DNA of 64,000 bases from Nocardia veterana NBRC 100344 (GCF_000308855.1 NZ_BAGM01000067.1:19807-83806); one strand, 5' to 3'. Counted from the first letter of the stretch, positions 16,266-25,948 are shown. Notes: generated from the sequence alone by a model not told the origin. Numbers and translations: made by a program.

Positions 16266-17585
16266 ATGATCGTCCGCACGCTCCGGGTGTCGTACGGGGA
16301 CCAATGGGGCAGCCACCGCGGTTCCACTCATCCCAGCCCGATCCCGCCGTCGTTGGCTGAGCGCAGGCACGCGGCCGGAGAGAGCTACACGGTGTTGCTG
16401 TCTGCGGAGGGCCGCCCACTGGCTCGGGGTGAATACTCGAATCGAAAGAATTGGCGCATATATCTTTACGATGACGCGGGTTTTCAGGTGCAGATGATCG
16501 ACTTGGAGCCCTGGTCGGAATCGATGATGCGTGTCTACCGCGATTACCGGTGGGAATACACCGGCACGGAGACGCGCACCGATGGCTGGGCCGCCCAGGA
16601 GATCATAAGCATCTCGGCGAACGGACAATTCGAGATCGAAACGGCGTCCGACTGGACCACCTGGTTGCCGTTACACGAACGAGTGCGGCACGGACACCGG
16701 CCGCTCACGGAGTCGGAAGCCGGTGTCACGCGGCGATTTTCGATCGGCAACTATCCGGTCACGGGCCCCGAGGACCACACCCGTCCGGTGTTCGCGGTTT
16801 TTCCCACCGAGAACGGGCACGACCACACTCCGATCGTGCTGGGAATACCCACACCCGAATTCGGCGACTGGGCATCCTTTGCGGACCTGCTTACTTTGGG
16901 GGGCCACGAACTTGCGCCGACGCTGAGCTTCGTGCACGACGAGATGGAGGGTGATTGGCAGCCGTTGAGCGCGGTCGGGATCGAGGAGCTGTTCACTCCG
17001 GGCGCGACACACGAGACTGTCGACGGCACTGCGGTGATCGCGTTGCGCGACGGAGGAGTGCTGCGTGTCACCTCTGGACACTTGGCCGCGGCGGACCCCG
17101 GCTGGATCGAAGGTGATGTCGACAAGCTGCGAGTGGTCCCCGTGCCCGCGGGAGAATATCCGGTCACATTGGCGCTCATGCGATTCGACGACCACTCGGG
17201 GCGGGTAGGTGGCGCCAAATTGACCGTCACCGAGGCGCCGGTCGCTATGTGGGAAATGGCCCTGAGAGCAGGAGAAGACCCGAGTCTGCTCGGTAAGAAC
17301 GAGTTCTACGGCGTCGGCGTGGACACGGGCGTAGCCGCCTTCTTCGATGCAACCCGCGGACCTCTCGTCGACGACGAGGGTGTCGACACCTTCGACGAAC
17401 AGATACTGGGTGGCGGGCTCGAGACCGATGTCGTTGTGGAAGTAGCAGGCTCGGATTCCGAGCCCAACCTCATCGCCTTCCATGCGGGCTGGGGCGACGG
17501 CGCGTACCCGTTGTGGATCGGTCGCGCGGTTGATGGACATGTCTGTTGCGCGGTCATCGACTTCCGGCTGATGGTCGACCGGTAG
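16266..17585 (+). CDS. DUF4241 domain protein
   Basis: This is a 439-residue protein of unknown function. The C-terminal half (about 270-435) matches the DUF4241 pattern: a 'YPVTLALMRFDD' strand, a 'GVGVDTGVAAFFDA' turn with conserved glycines and acidic residues, and a final 'GWGDGAYPLWIGR' motif. The N-terminal half is beta-rich and not recognised. There is no signal peptide and no membrane segment. The ATG at 16266 is chosen because GAGAGGA lies 9 bases upstream. Its base composition is less GC-rich than its neighbours, and a transposase remnant lies just downstream, so it is probably acquired. Confidence 0.8.
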   Translation: MIVRTLRVSYGDQWGSHRGSTHPSPIPPSLAERRHAAGESYTVLLSAEGRPLARGEYSNRKNWRIYLYDDAGFQVQMIDLEPWSESMMRVYRDYRWEYTGTETRTDGWAAQEIISISANGQFEIETASDWTTWLPLHERVRHGHRPLTESEAGVTRRFSIGNYPVTGPEDHTRPVFAVFPTENGHDHTPIVLGIPTPEFGDWASFADLLTLGGHELAPTLSFVHDEMEGDWQPLSAVGIEELFTPGATHETVDGTAVIALRDGGVLRVTSGHLAAADPGWIEGDVDKLRVVPVPAGEYPVTLALMRFDDHSGRVGGAKLTVTEAPVAMWEMALRAGEDPSLLGKNEFYGVGVDTGVAAFFDATRGPLVDDEGVDTFDEQILGGGLETDVVVEVAGSDSEPNLIAFHAGWGDGAYPLWIGRAVDGHVCCAVIDFRLMVDR

Positions 17586-18143
17586 AGGCGACGCGAACTT
17601 CAGGTCGCGCCGAGGACCTCAGGCCGATGCGCGGATGTTTCGTTGCGCGATCGCGCCATTACCGCGTCGGCTGAGGCAACGCGGCCGGCTCAGGAGTCCG
17701 AGGCTTCGAACGGTCCGGTCGCGGCGGCTGCTTCCAGCCGATGCTGGTGCTGACCACGAACAGGAGGCCGTCCAACGCTGCCCGGCCGTGGGTCCGCCGC
17801 TGGTCCGGACGCCGAATGCGGCGCACCGGAGTGAATGGGCCGACCTTGCCGCGACGCATCGGTCACCACCCGGGCGACCACCGCAGAATTTCGGACCGAC
17901 ACGCCTCTTCGTTCTGAACCGAGTTCGAACTGTGGTGGGCCTTTCGATGGGAGCGGACCGGTGCGGCGGAACGAGCGGTTTCCGGTCGTTCGCTTGCCTC
18001 CGGGGAATGGAACTATTCGGAAGAAAGGGGCGAGTTCGGACAAGTGTGGACAAGTCGGGCGGGTGGTGGCGCGGTCGAGACGCCTTGTGTTACAACGGTT
18101 TTACGCATCGTTCACTAAGCTAACTACTTTGAGAGGCGGCGGA
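17586..18143. other. Gene-poor region between the DUF4241 gene and asnB
   Basis: This 558-base region contains a transposase remnant (17659-17859, minus strand). The last 80 bases are AT-richer and are the likely asnB promoter. No intact gene is supported. Confidence 0.6.
17659..17859 (-). pseudogene. Remnant of an IS5-type transposase N-terminal domain
   Basis: The 66-codon frame contains 'RRTHGRAALDGLLFVVSTSIGWKQPP', which resembles the DUF4096 N-terminal domain of IS5-family transposases (pattern RxxxDDRAAL-x-GILFVLxTGIxWxxLP). The catalytic DDE part and the rest of the N-terminus are missing, and the sequence after this motif degenerates. It marks an old insertion next to the DUF4241 gene. 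The call rests on one 25-residue motif. Confidence 0.5.
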
Positions 18144-19988
18144 ATGTGCGGAATCGCGGGCTGGGTGGACTTCTCCGAGGACCTCACCCGGCAGCAGGGG
18201 GTTATCGATGCGATGACCGAAACGATGGCCTGTCGGGGTCCGGACGGGCGTGGCACCTTCGTTCGTGAGCACGCGGCACTGGGGCATCGGCGGCTGGCCA
18301 TCATCGATCTGCCCGGCGGTGCGCAGCCGATGAGCGTGCCGACGCCGGCCGGCGACGTGGCGATGGTGTATTCGGGAGAGGCCTACAACTTTCGCGAGCT
18401 GCGCGACGAATTGCGCGGGCTCGGGCACACCTTCGATACCGACAGCGATACCGAAGTGGTGCTGCACGGCTATCTGCAGTGGGGGGAGGGGGTCGTCGAC
18501 CACCTCAACGGCATGTACGCCTTCGCGATCTGGGACGACCGCGATCAGAAGCTGATCATGGTGCGCGACCGGATGGGAATCAAACCCTTCTACTACTACC
18601 CGACGCCCGGCGGCGTGCTGTTCGGCTCCGAACCGAAGGCCATCCTCGCCAACCCGCTGGCGGCGCAGACCGTCGACCTCGACGGTCTGCGCGAGCTGTT
18701 CGCCATGACGAAACAGCCGGGCTGGTCGCTGTGGAAGGGGATGACGGAAGTACTGCCGGGGACGCTGGTCACGGTGGACCGCAACGGCATTCGCGCGCGG
18801 ACCTACTGGCGGCTGCAGGCGGTCGAACACACCGACGATCAGGAGCGGACCGTCGCCCGGGTGCGTGAGCTGTTGACCGATATCGTCGATCGCCAGCTCA
18901 TCGCCGACGTCCCGCGGTGTGTGCTGCTGTCGGGTGGGCTCGATTCCAGCGCCATCACCGGCCTGGCCGCGGCGCGGCTGGCGCGCGACGGGGAGCAGGT
19001 GCGGACCTTCTCGGTGGATTTCGCCGACCAGGAGCAGAATTTCGTCCCCGACGAGATGCGCGACACCCCGGATTCGCCGTTCGTGCGGGAGGTGGCGGCA
19101 CTGGTCCGGTCGGCCCATCGCGATGTGGTACTTAATCCGGCGGATCTGTCCGACCCGGCGGTGCGGCGGGCAGTGATCACCGCCCGCGACATTCCGGCCG
19201 GCCTCGGCGATATGGACACCTCGCTGTATCTGCTGTTCGCGGCGATTCGGCAGCAGTCGACCGTGGCGCTGTCGGGCGAGTCCGCCGACGAGGTGTTCGG
19301 CGGCTACCGCTGGTTCCACGACGAGGTGGCGCTGAAGGAGGACACCTTCCCGTGGCTGGCGTTCGACAACGCGCTGACCGGCGATGGCCGCTGGCAGATT
19401 CTGAACCCGGCGCTGCGGGAGCGGCTGCGGCTCGAGGAGTTCGTCGCCGACCAGTACCGCGCCGCGGTGGCCGAGGTCGAACACCTCGACGGTGAATCCG
19501 AGCTCGAACACCGGATGCGGACCGTCTGTCACCTGCATCTGACCCGGTTCGTGCGAATGCTGCTCGACCGCAAGGATCGCGCGTCGATGGCGGTCGGGCT
19601 CGAGGTGCGAGTGCCGTTCTGCGACCACCGTCTGGTCGAGTACGTCTACAACACCCCGTGGTCCCTCAAGACCTTCGACGGCCGGGAGAAGAGCCTGCTG
19701 CGGCATGCCGCCCAGCATGTGCTGCCCGAATCGGTCGTCCGCCGGGTCAAGAGCCCCTATCCGTCGACCCAGGATCCGGGGTATGCCGCGGTGTTGCAGC
19801 AGCAGGCGAAACAGGTTCTCGCCGAGGGTGATTCACCGCTGTTCGAGATCATCGACCGGCAGTGGCTGCAGCGCGTGGTAGCGCAGGATCCGCTGAGTAT
19901 CGACAGTCGCAGCCGGGCCGGGTTGGATCGGATCATCGACCTGCATACCTGGCTGAGCCTGTATTCTCCGCAGTTGCAGCTGGACTGA
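18144..19988 (+). CDS. asnB: Asparagine synthetase (glutamine-hydrolysing)
   Basis: This is a 614-residue protein. After Met removal, Cys2 of MCGIAGW is the glutaminase nucleophile of the N-terminal class II amidotransferase domain. The C-terminal synthetase domain has the PP-loop LSGGLDSSA at about 262-270. It converts aspartate, glutamine and ATP to asparagine and glutamate in the cytoplasm. Frame extends far upstream, but the family requires the Met-Cys start, and GAGAGG precedes it. A good terminator-like stem follows the stop codon. It is monocistronic and sits between the DUF4241 island and CYP125. A substrate other than aspartate is possible for this large family. Confidence 0.94.
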   Translation: MCGIAGWVDFSEDLTRQQGVIDAMTETMACRGPDGRGTFVREHAALGHRRLAIIDLPGGAQPMSVPTPAGDVAMVYSGEAYNFRELRDELRGLGHTFDTDSDTEVVLHGYLQWGEGVVDHLNGMYAFAIWDDRDQKLIMVRDRMGIKPFYYYPTPGGVLFGSEPKAILANPLAAQTVDLDGLRELFAMTKQPGWSLWKGMTEVLPGTLVTVDRNGIRARTYWRLQAVEHTDDQERTVARVRELLTDIVDRQLIADVPRCVLLSGGLDSSAITGLAAARLARDGEQVRTFSVDFADQEQNFVPDEMRDTPDSPFVREVAALVRSAHRDVVLNPADLSDPAVRRAVITARDIPAGLGDMDTSLYLLFAAIRQQSTVALSGESADEVFGGYRWFHDEVALKEDTFPWLAFDNALTGDGRWQILNPALRERLRLEEFVADQYRAAVAEVEHLDGESELEHRMRTVCHLHLTRFVRMLLDRKDRASMAVGLEVRVPFCDHRLVEYVYNTPWSLKTFDGREKSLLRHAAQHVLPESVVRRVKSPYPSTQDPGYAAVLQQQAKQVLAEGDSPLFEIIDRQWLQRVVAQDPLSIDSRSRAGLDRIIDLHTWLSLYSPQLQLD

Positions 19989-20000
19989 GCCCTCCTCGCA

Positions 20001-20034
20001 CGGGCCGGCGCCGACCTCGGACGGGGCCGGCCCG
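20001..20034 (+). terminator. Stem-loop terminator after asnB
   Basis: CGGGCCGGC at 20001-20009 pairs perfectly with GCCGGCCCG at 20026-20034, and an A-T pair extends it by one. It begins 12 bases after the asnB stop. There is no T-tract, as is common in high-GC actinobacteria. Confidence 0.6.
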
Positions 20035-20105
20035 TCGGCTGTGCGGGGGGCTCCGGTGCTGGTCAGGGTGTTGCCGGCCGGGTGCCAGGGTGCCGGAACA
20101 AGCGC

Positions 20106-20134
20106 GTGAACATTATTTACTAATAGGTGTTCAC
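20106..20134. promoter_or_regulatory. Inverted repeat upstream of CYP125
   Basis: GTGAACA (20106-20112) and TGTTCAC (20128-20134) are perfect inverted arms around an AT-rich 15-base spacer. It lies 28 bases upstream of the KstR-type box. It could be a second operator, perhaps for the adjacent TetR protein. Confidence 0.4.
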
Positions 20135-20162
20135 AAAACCGGTGTGGTGTGGTTCACTCCAT

Positions 20163-20176
20163 AGGAACGTGTTCCA
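20163..20176. promoter_or_regulatory. KstR-type operator ahead of CYP125
   Basis: AGGAACGTGTTCCA matches TnnAACnnGTTnnA except for the first T. It lies 11 bases before the GTG start. CYP125 is a classic KstR-regulated gene in mycobacteria, which supports the call. Confidence 0.65.
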
Positions 20177-20187
20177 AAGGAGGTACC

Positions 20188-21423
20188 GTGTCCGCGCCGT
20201 CTCTGCCGTCCATCAGTCACGATTTCGACTTCACCGACCCCGATCTGCTGTCTCAGCGGCTGCCCGTCGCCGAATGGGCCGAACTGCGTCGCACCGCGCC
20301 GGTGTGGTGGGTGGACCAGCCCAAGGGCGTGAGCGGCTTCGACGACGGCGGCTACTGGGTGGTGAGCCGGCTCGACGACATCAAGGAGATCTCGAAGAAC
20401 TCCGAGGTCTTCTCCACCCAGGAGAACACCGCGGTCATCCGCTTCAACGGCGAGATCACCCGCGAGGAGATCGAGATCCAGCGCGCCATGCTGGTCAACA
20501 CCGATCCGCCCGCGCACGACAAGCTGCGCCGCATCATCTCCCGCGGCTTCACCCCGCGCGCGGTGGAGAGCCTGCGCGCCGCGCTGCGCGAGCGCGCCGA
20601 GCGGATCGTGCACGAGGCCAAGAAGACCGGCGGCGGCGACTTCGTCCAGCAGGTGGCCTGTGAGCTGCCGCTGCAGGCGATCGCCGAACTGCTCGGGGTG
20701 CCGCAGGAGGATCGCGGCAAGCTGTTCGAGTGGTCGAACCAGATGATGGGCTACGACGACCCCGAGTACGCCGACAGCTACAAGATGGCCAACGCCCAGG
20801 TGATGGGCTACGCGTGGAACCTCGCCGAGGAGAAGCGCAAATGCCCGGCCGACGATATCGTCTCCCAGCTGCTCAATGCCGATATCGAGGGCGAGGCGCT
20901 GGGCTCGGAGGAATTCGCCTGGTTCGTCATCCTGCTGGCCGTGGCCGGCAACGAGACCACTCGTAACGCCACCACGCACGGCATGAAGGCCTTCGTCGAC
21001 AATCCGGAACAGTGGGAGCTGTACAAGGCCGAGCGGCCGCGCACCGCACCGGACGAGATCGTGCGCTGGGCCACCCCGGTCATCGCGTTCCAGCGGACTG
21101 CGTTGGCGGACACCGAGATCGGTGGGCAGGCCATCAAGAAGGGGCAGCGGGTCGGGCTGTTCTACTCCTCGGCCAACTTCGACGAGGAGCGCTTCGACAA
21201 GCCGTTCGAATTCAACATCATGCGAAACCCGAACCCGCACGTCGGATTCGGCGGCACCGGTACCCACTACTGTGTCGGCGCCAACCTCGCTCGGCTGCAA
21301 CTGGATCTGATCTTCAACGCCATCGCCGACGTGATGCCCAACCTGCGTGAGGTGTCCGAGCCGGTCCGGCTACGCTCGGGCTGGTTGAACGGAATCAAGA
21401 GCTGGCAGGTCGCCTACGAATGA
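20188..21423 (+). CDS. cyp125: Cytochrome P450 CYP125 family, steroid C26/27-monooxygenase
   Basis: This is a 411-residue P450 strongly resembling mycobacterial CYP125A1 along its length: an FDFTDPDLL start, CELPLQAIAELLGVPQEDRGKL mid-region wording, and RLRSGWLNGIK at the end. The oxygen-binding motif AGNETTRN is near 252. The heme-ligand loop FGGTGTHYCVG is near 352-362, with Cys near 360. CYP125 oxidises the cholesterol side chain at C26/27, the first step of side-chain breakdown. GGAG lies 5 bases before the GTG. A KstR-type box precedes it. The TetR gene downstream starts within 130 bases and may be co-transcribed. Confidence 0.93.
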   Translation: MSAPSLPSISHDFDFTDPDLLSQRLPVAEWAELRRTAPVWWVDQPKGVSGFDDGGYWVVSRLDDIKEISKNSEVFSTQENTAVIRFNGEITREEIEIQRAMLVNTDPPAHDKLRRIISRGFTPRAVESLRAALRERAERIVHEAKKTGGGDFVQQVACELPLQAIAELLGVPQEDRGKLFEWSNQMMGYDDPEYADSYKMANAQVMGYAWNLAEEKRKCPADDIVSQLLNADIEGEALGSEEFAWFVILLAVAGNETTRNATTHGMKAFVDNPEQWELYKAERPRTAPDEIVRWATPVIAFQRTALADTEIGGQAIKKGQRVGLFYSSANFDEERFDKPFEFNIMRNPNPHVGFGGTGTHYCVGANLARLQLDLIFNAIADVMPNLREVSEPVRLRSGWLNGIKSWQVAYE

Positions 21424-21551
21424 GCGTCGCGGCCGGCCGGGGTGCAGCAGACCCCGGCGGCCCGGCCTCCGGCGGCCCAGGACACAGCGTGCGCACCGGC
21501 CTCGACGTTCCCGTGACGTCGGGGCCGTGCGCATGCGACGAAGGACGACGC

Positions 21552-22271
21552 ATGACAGCCGCACGACGGGGCCGGATGCCGGCGGTGAGCGACGCCGATA
21601 TCCGGCGGACCGCCCGCACGCTGCTGGTCGAGCAGGGACCCGAGGCGGTGACCCTGCGGGCCATCGCACGCGATCTGGGCATCACCGCGCCCGCGCTGTA
21701 TCGGTACTACGCCTCGCGCGACGATCTGGTGAGCGCGCTGCGCAGCGACATCTGCGCCGATCTCGCCCAGGAGCTCGCCGAGCAGGTCGCCGAACTGCCC
21801 GAGGACGGGATGGTCCAGCTGTTCGCGATCTGCAAGGGGTTTCGGCACTGGGCGTTGGCGCACGCCCACGAATTCACCCTGGTCTTCGCCTCGCCCGCCG
21901 GTGATTCCGCCAGTGCCATGCGGCAATTCGACGAACCGTTCGGCCGGATCTTCCTGGAGGCGGCGGGCCGGCTGCTGACCACCTACGACATCGTGACCCC
22001 GCCGACCGATGTGATTCCGCACGCGCTGCGCGAGGATCTGATCGGATTCCAGACCGAACTGCTGGCCGTCCTCGCCGAGTCGGGCCAGAAATTTCCCGCC
22101 GAGAAACTGGATCTCGGCGTCACGTATCTGATGACCCAGTTCTGGGCCCGGCTCTACGGACACGTGACGCTGGAGGTGTTCGGCAACTACCCGATGCCGG
22201 TGCGCGATCCCGACGCGCTGTTCGACGCGACGCTGGCCGACCTGGCCCGCTCGATCGGCTTCGCCGCCTAG
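21552..22271 (+). CDS. TetR-family regulator
   Basis: This is a 239-residue regulator. The N-terminal helix-turn-helix (about 15-60) contains 'VTLRAIARDLGITAPALYRYYASRDDLVSAL', a canonical TetR pattern, and is followed by a TetR_C_13-like ligand-binding domain. The ATG at 21552 has GAAGGA upstream. A longer frame starts at an ATG that overlaps the CYP125 stop, but its extra 44 residues are Gly/Pro-rich and unlike the family. It is probably co-transcribed with CYP125. Possible targets are CYP125 itself through the dyad at 20106-20134, or its own promoter. Confidence 0.88.
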   Translation: MTAARRGRMPAVSDADIRRTARTLLVEQGPEAVTLRAIARDLGITAPALYRYYASRDDLVSALRSDICADLAQELAEQVAELPEDGMVQLFAICKGFRHWALAHAHEFTLVFASPAGDSASAMRQFDEPFGRIFLEAAGRLLTTYDIVTPPTDVIPHALREDLIGFQTELLAVLAESGQKFPAEKLDLGVTYLMTQFWARLYGHVTLEVFGNYPMPVRDPDALFDATLADLARSIGFAA

Positions 22272-22308
22272 GTCCGAAGCTTCCCGGGCGGGCCCGGTCG
22301 CCGCCGAT

Positions 22309-23766
22309 TCAGCTGAAGTCGTCGGGTCGAACTCCGGTGACCCGGCGCAGAATCCGCGGCCGCCGCAACCACCGTGCGAACCATTCGCCGAGCGTGATCC
22401 CGCCGCCGAGGGCGCAGCCGACCACCAGCGCGGCGAACATCTGGTTCAGACCCAGCAGCAGATCGTCGTTGATCAGTCCGAACAGACCGCGATAGACCTT
22501 GAGACCGGGAAGCAGCGGCGTGATCCCGGCGACGGCCACCACGAGCGGGGGAGTGACCGCACGCCGGGCGAGCAGACCACCGGCCAGACCGACCGCGGTG
22601 GCCGCGACCGCCGCCGCGATCACCGGGCCGAACCCGGCATGCTGCACGAACAGATAGCAGACGGTGATACCCGCGCCGCTGATCGCGGCCACGGTGAGCG
22701 CACGCCGCTCGGCGTAGCAGGCCAGCGCGAAGGCCAGCGAGGCCAGCGCACCGGCGGCGACCTTCAGGGGCAGATTGGCGATGTCGTAGTTCGGCGACAT
22801 ATCGATCGGCGGCACCTGAGCGCCGAACGCCTGTGCGCCGCGCAGCGCCAGCGCCACGCCACCGATGATCGCGCCCGTCATCACCAGCACCTCGAGCATG
22901 CGGGCGGCGGCCGTGATGGGTGCGCCGGTGATCGCGTCCTCGACCGCACCGACCAGTTGTAAACCACTGAGGAGCACGGTGATTCCGGCGGCGACGATCA
23001 GGGTGGGATTGGTTTCCAGGCCCTCGGCGAAGGTCTGCAGCAGGATCGCGGGCAGGGTGGCGATGATGCCGCCGGCCATGTTCTGGAAGAAGAAGGGCAG
23101 CCCGCGCTTGTTGAGCGCGCGGTTGCACCGGTCGATCAGCAACGTCGTGGCGAAACTCACGGCCGCCACCAGCGCGCCGCCGCCGAGCAGCATCGCGATG
23201 GAGGCCGCCAGCAGCGACCAACCGAAGGTCGCGACCCACCGGTTGTACGGATGCGGTGCGGTGGTGATCGCGTCGAGGGCGGCGTGCGCCTCCTGCGGCG
23301 GCACCACCTCGCGGCGGATCCGCCGGGTCAGCCGATCGACCGCCGACAGCCGCGTGAAGTCCAGCGAGCGGTACTGCACCACGCGCATCGTGCTGGCAGG
23401 TGGCAGCGAGGGACCGCGATCGGCGGAGATGCGAATGGAGTTGTAGGTCACGTCGATATCGCACTGCGCCAAACCGTATGTCGCCGCGATGAATTCGACC
23501 TGCGTACTGGTATCGGTCACGGCGGTGCCCGAGGCGAGCACCACCTCGCCGACCCGCTCGGCCAAGTCGAGGACCTCGGTCACCGCGGCGTCGTCGCGCA
23601 GATCGATCGGCTGCAACGGGGCGGGCGCCTCGACCACCGAGTCGACCGTCGCCCGGCGCTGCGCGACCAGCCGGTCGGTCACCGCACCCATCGCCCGATG
23701 CCACAACGAACTCGGCCGCGTGTCCGGCCCCGTGCGGACGAGTTCGGGCTCCAACTCATCTGTCAC
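22309..23766 (-). CDS. thrE: Threonine/serine exporter (ThrE family)
   Basis: This is a 485-residue membrane protein of the ThrE/YjjP type. The N-terminal soluble domain (about 45-190) has the 'VLDLAERVGEVVLASGTAVTDT' helix and 'STMRVVQYRSLDFTRL' segment typical of the family. About ten membrane helices follow, with 'LPLLPGLKVYRGLF' in the second half. It exports threonine and serine in corynebacteria. The GTG start at 23766 is chosen by alignment with the family; no strong ribosome site is seen. It is divergent from the acyl-CoA oxidase-like gene and convergent with TetR. Confidence 0.88.
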   Translation of the reverse strand: MTDELEPELVRTGPDTRPSSLWHRAMGAVTDRLVAQRRATVDSVVEAPAPLQPIDLRDDAAVTEVLDLAERVGEVVLASGTAVTDTSTQVEFIAATYGLAQCDIDVTYNSIRISADRGPSLPPASTMRVVQYRSLDFTRLSAVDRLTRRIRREVVPPQEAHAALDAITTAPHPYNRWVATFGWSLLAASIAMLLGGGALVAAVSFATTLLIDRCNRALNKRGLPFFFQNMAGGIIATLPAILLQTFAEGLETNPTLIVAAGITVLLSGLQLVGAVEDAITGAPITAAARMLEVLVMTGAIIGGVALALRGAQAFGAQVPPIDMSPNYDIANLPLKVAAGALASLAFALACYAERRALTVAAISGAGITVCYLFVQHAGFGPVIAAAVAATAVGLAGGLLARRAVTPPLVVAVAGITPLLPGLKVYRGLFGLINDDLLLGLNQMFAALVVGCALGGGITLGEWFARWLRRPRILRRVTGVRPDDFS

Positions 23767-23892
23767 ACAGGACACGGTAGTCGGAGCGCGGCCGTGCCCC
23801 GGGGTCAGCTCCCTCACTCCGGCCGCGGCGACCACGAGGGCAAAGCGCTGGTTATCCGCGCGGCGCCGACCCTCCCGCTACAGTCGGTAACC

Positions 23893-25902
23893 ATGGGCAC
23901 CGAAACGGCTACGGGTACCGGGGCAGCAGCGGGTACCGAGACAGCAGACTCCGCGACACCGGGCGCCGGCAGCTCCCACACCGGGAAGTCGACGGCCGAT
24001 CATCTGCGCGCCGCGCTCGACGGTCCCTGGCGCGAGGTGCGGGAACAGGCGCGTCGCCAACTGGTCGACGACCGGTTGTTCGGCGACCCGTACCTCGACT
24101 ACCGGCAGTCCCGCGCCCGAGTGCTGGAACAGCTGCGCATCGTCGCCGAATTCGGTTACGCGGAAAAGGGTTTCAGCATCGAGCACGGTGGCAGCAACGA
24201 TCCCGGCGGCGCCGTCACCGGTTTGGAGATGCTGGCCTACACCGATCTGTCGCTGTGGGTGAAGGCGGGTGTGCAATGGGGGCTGTTCGGCGGCGCGGTG
24301 GAGAATCTGGGCACCGAACGCCACGCCGATATCGTCAAACGCCTGCTCTCGCTGGATCTTCTGGGCTGTTTCGCGATGACCGAGTCCGGGCACGGCAGTG
24401 ATGTGGCCAATCTGGAGACCACCGCGACCTACGATCCGGGCACCGGGGAATTCGTGGTGCACAGTCCCACCGAGTCCGCGCGCAAGGACTATATCGGCGG
24501 AGCCGCCGAACACGCCCGCATGGCGGCGGTCTTCGCCCAGCTGATCACCGGCGGGGAAAACCAGGGCGTGCACTGCTTTCTGGTGCCCATCCGCGACGAA
24601 CAGGGTAACGACCTCCCGGGCGTGACCACCTCCGACTGTGGCCTCAAGGGCGGGCTGCCCGGCGTCGACAACGGCCGCATCCAGTTCGATCGGGTGCGGA
24701 TCCCCCGGGAGAATCTGCTCAACCGGTACGCCGATGTCGCACCGGATGGCGCCTACAGCTCCGAGATCGAGAATCCGAGCCGGCGCTTCTTCACCACCCT
24801 GGGCACGCTCGTGCGCGGGCGGATCAGCGTCGGTGGGGCCGCGGCCGCCGGGGCACGGGTGGCGCTGAGTATCGCCCTGCGCTACGCCGACAAGCGCCGG
24901 CAGTTCTCCGATCCCGACGACGGCAGCGAAACCCTGCTCCTGGACTACCGCAGCCATCAGCGCCGGCTGCTGCCGCACGTGGCGCGGGCGTTCGCGCTGT
25001 CGTTCGCCCAGAACGACCTGGTGCGGCGCATGCATCTGGTGCAGACCGGACAGAATCTGGACCCGGCGGCGCAGCGTGCGCTGGAGAAGCGGGCGGCCGG
25101 CCTGAAGGTCGCGCAGACCCGTCACGCCACCCGCACCATCCAGGAATGCCGCGAATGTTGCGGTGGCGCAGGGTATCTCACCGAGAACCGATTGGTCACG
25201 CTGAAGGCCGACACCGATGTGTTCACCACCTTCGAAGGTGACAACGTGGTGCTCACCCAGTTGGTCGCCAAGGAGTTGCTCACCGCCTACGCCGACGAGG
25301 TGCGCGATCTCGACGCGCTGGGCTGGGTGAAGTTCGCGGCCACCATGGCCCGGGACGTGGTGCGCGAGACCTCCGGGGTGCGCCAGCTCATCCAGCGATT
25401 GCGCGACCGTTCCGACGACAGTGTCGACGACGGTGACCTGTCCCGCCGCTCGGTGCAGCTGCAGCTGTTCGCCGACCGTGAGGACTATCTGACCCGTACG
25501 GCCGCGCACCGGCTGCGCGCGCGAGCCGAGGAGACGGGCCCCTTCGAGGCGTTCAACAACGCGCAGGATCACATCCTCGCCGCCGGTGAGGCGCATATCG
25601 ACCGGCTGGTGCTGGAGGCGTTCATCGAGGGCATCGCCGATATCGAGGATCCCGACGCGCGGGCGCTCGCCGACACCGTCTGCGATCTGTTCGTCTACTC
25701 GACCATCGAACAGAACCAGGCCTGGTACATCATGCACCGGTTCATGTCGGTGGATCGCGCCAAGTCGGTGCGCCGCGGCGTCAACGAACTCGTCGACCGG
25801 CTGCGGCCGCACTCCGCCACCCTGGTCGAGGCGCTGGGTGTCCCCGAGGCGATGCTGCGCGCGGCGATGCTCGACGACGCGAGCGTGCGTCAGGGCATCT
25901 GA
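23893..25902 (+). CDS. Acyl-CoA oxidase/dehydrogenase-like flavoprotein
   Basis: This is a 669-residue protein, well above the 380-400 residues of standard acyl-CoA dehydrogenases and in the size range of acyl-CoA oxidases. It has an ACOX-type N-terminal helix, a FAD-binding middle domain (CFAMTESGHGSDVANLET near 160-175), the long ACOX insert and a C-terminal oxidase domain, with 'ECRECCGGAGYLTENRL' and 'DNVVLTQLVAKELL'. It probably oxidises acyl-CoA to enoyl-CoA with O2 or an electron-transfer partner. The first 30 residues are Gly/Thr/Ala-rich and disordered. No KstR box precedes it. Confidence 0.88.
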   Translation: MGTETATGTGAAAGTETADSATPGAGSSHTGKSTADHLRAALDGPWREVREQARRQLVDDRLFGDPYLDYRQSRARVLEQLRIVAEFGYAEKGFSIEHGGSNDPGGAVTGLEMLAYTDLSLWVKAGVQWGLFGGAVENLGTERHADIVKRLLSLDLLGCFAMTESGHGSDVANLETTATYDPGTGEFVVHSPTESARKDYIGGAAEHARMAAVFAQLITGGENQGVHCFLVPIRDEQGNDLPGVTTSDCGLKGGLPGVDNGRIQFDRVRIPRENLLNRYADVAPDGAYSSEIENPSRRFFTTLGTLVRGRISVGGAAAAGARVALSIALRYADKRRQFSDPDDGSETLLLDYRSHQRRLLPHVARAFALSFAQNDLVRRMHLVQTGQNLDPAAQRALEKRAAGLKVAQTRHATRTIQECRECCGGAGYLTENRLVTLKADTDVFTTFEGDNVVLTQLVAKELLTAYADEVRDLDALGWVKFAATMARDVVRETSGVRQLIQRLRDRSDDSVDDGDLSRRSVQLQLFADREDYLTRTAAHRLRARAEETGPFEAFNNAQDHILAAGEAHIDRLVLEAFIEGIADIEDPDARALADTVCDLFVYSTIEQNQAWYIMHRFMSVDRAKSVRRGVNELVDRLRPHSATLVEALGVPEAMLRAAMLDDASVRQGI

Positions 25903-25948
25903 TCGATCGGCGGCGGGGCGGGCTCGGCCCCCGGCTATCGTCGAGGAC

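Noticed and set aside
17619..18053. 144-codon minus-strand gene upstream of asnB
   Set aside because: Arg/Ser/Pro-rich frame with no family match or ribosome site; only the overlapping transposase-like motif in another frame is retained.
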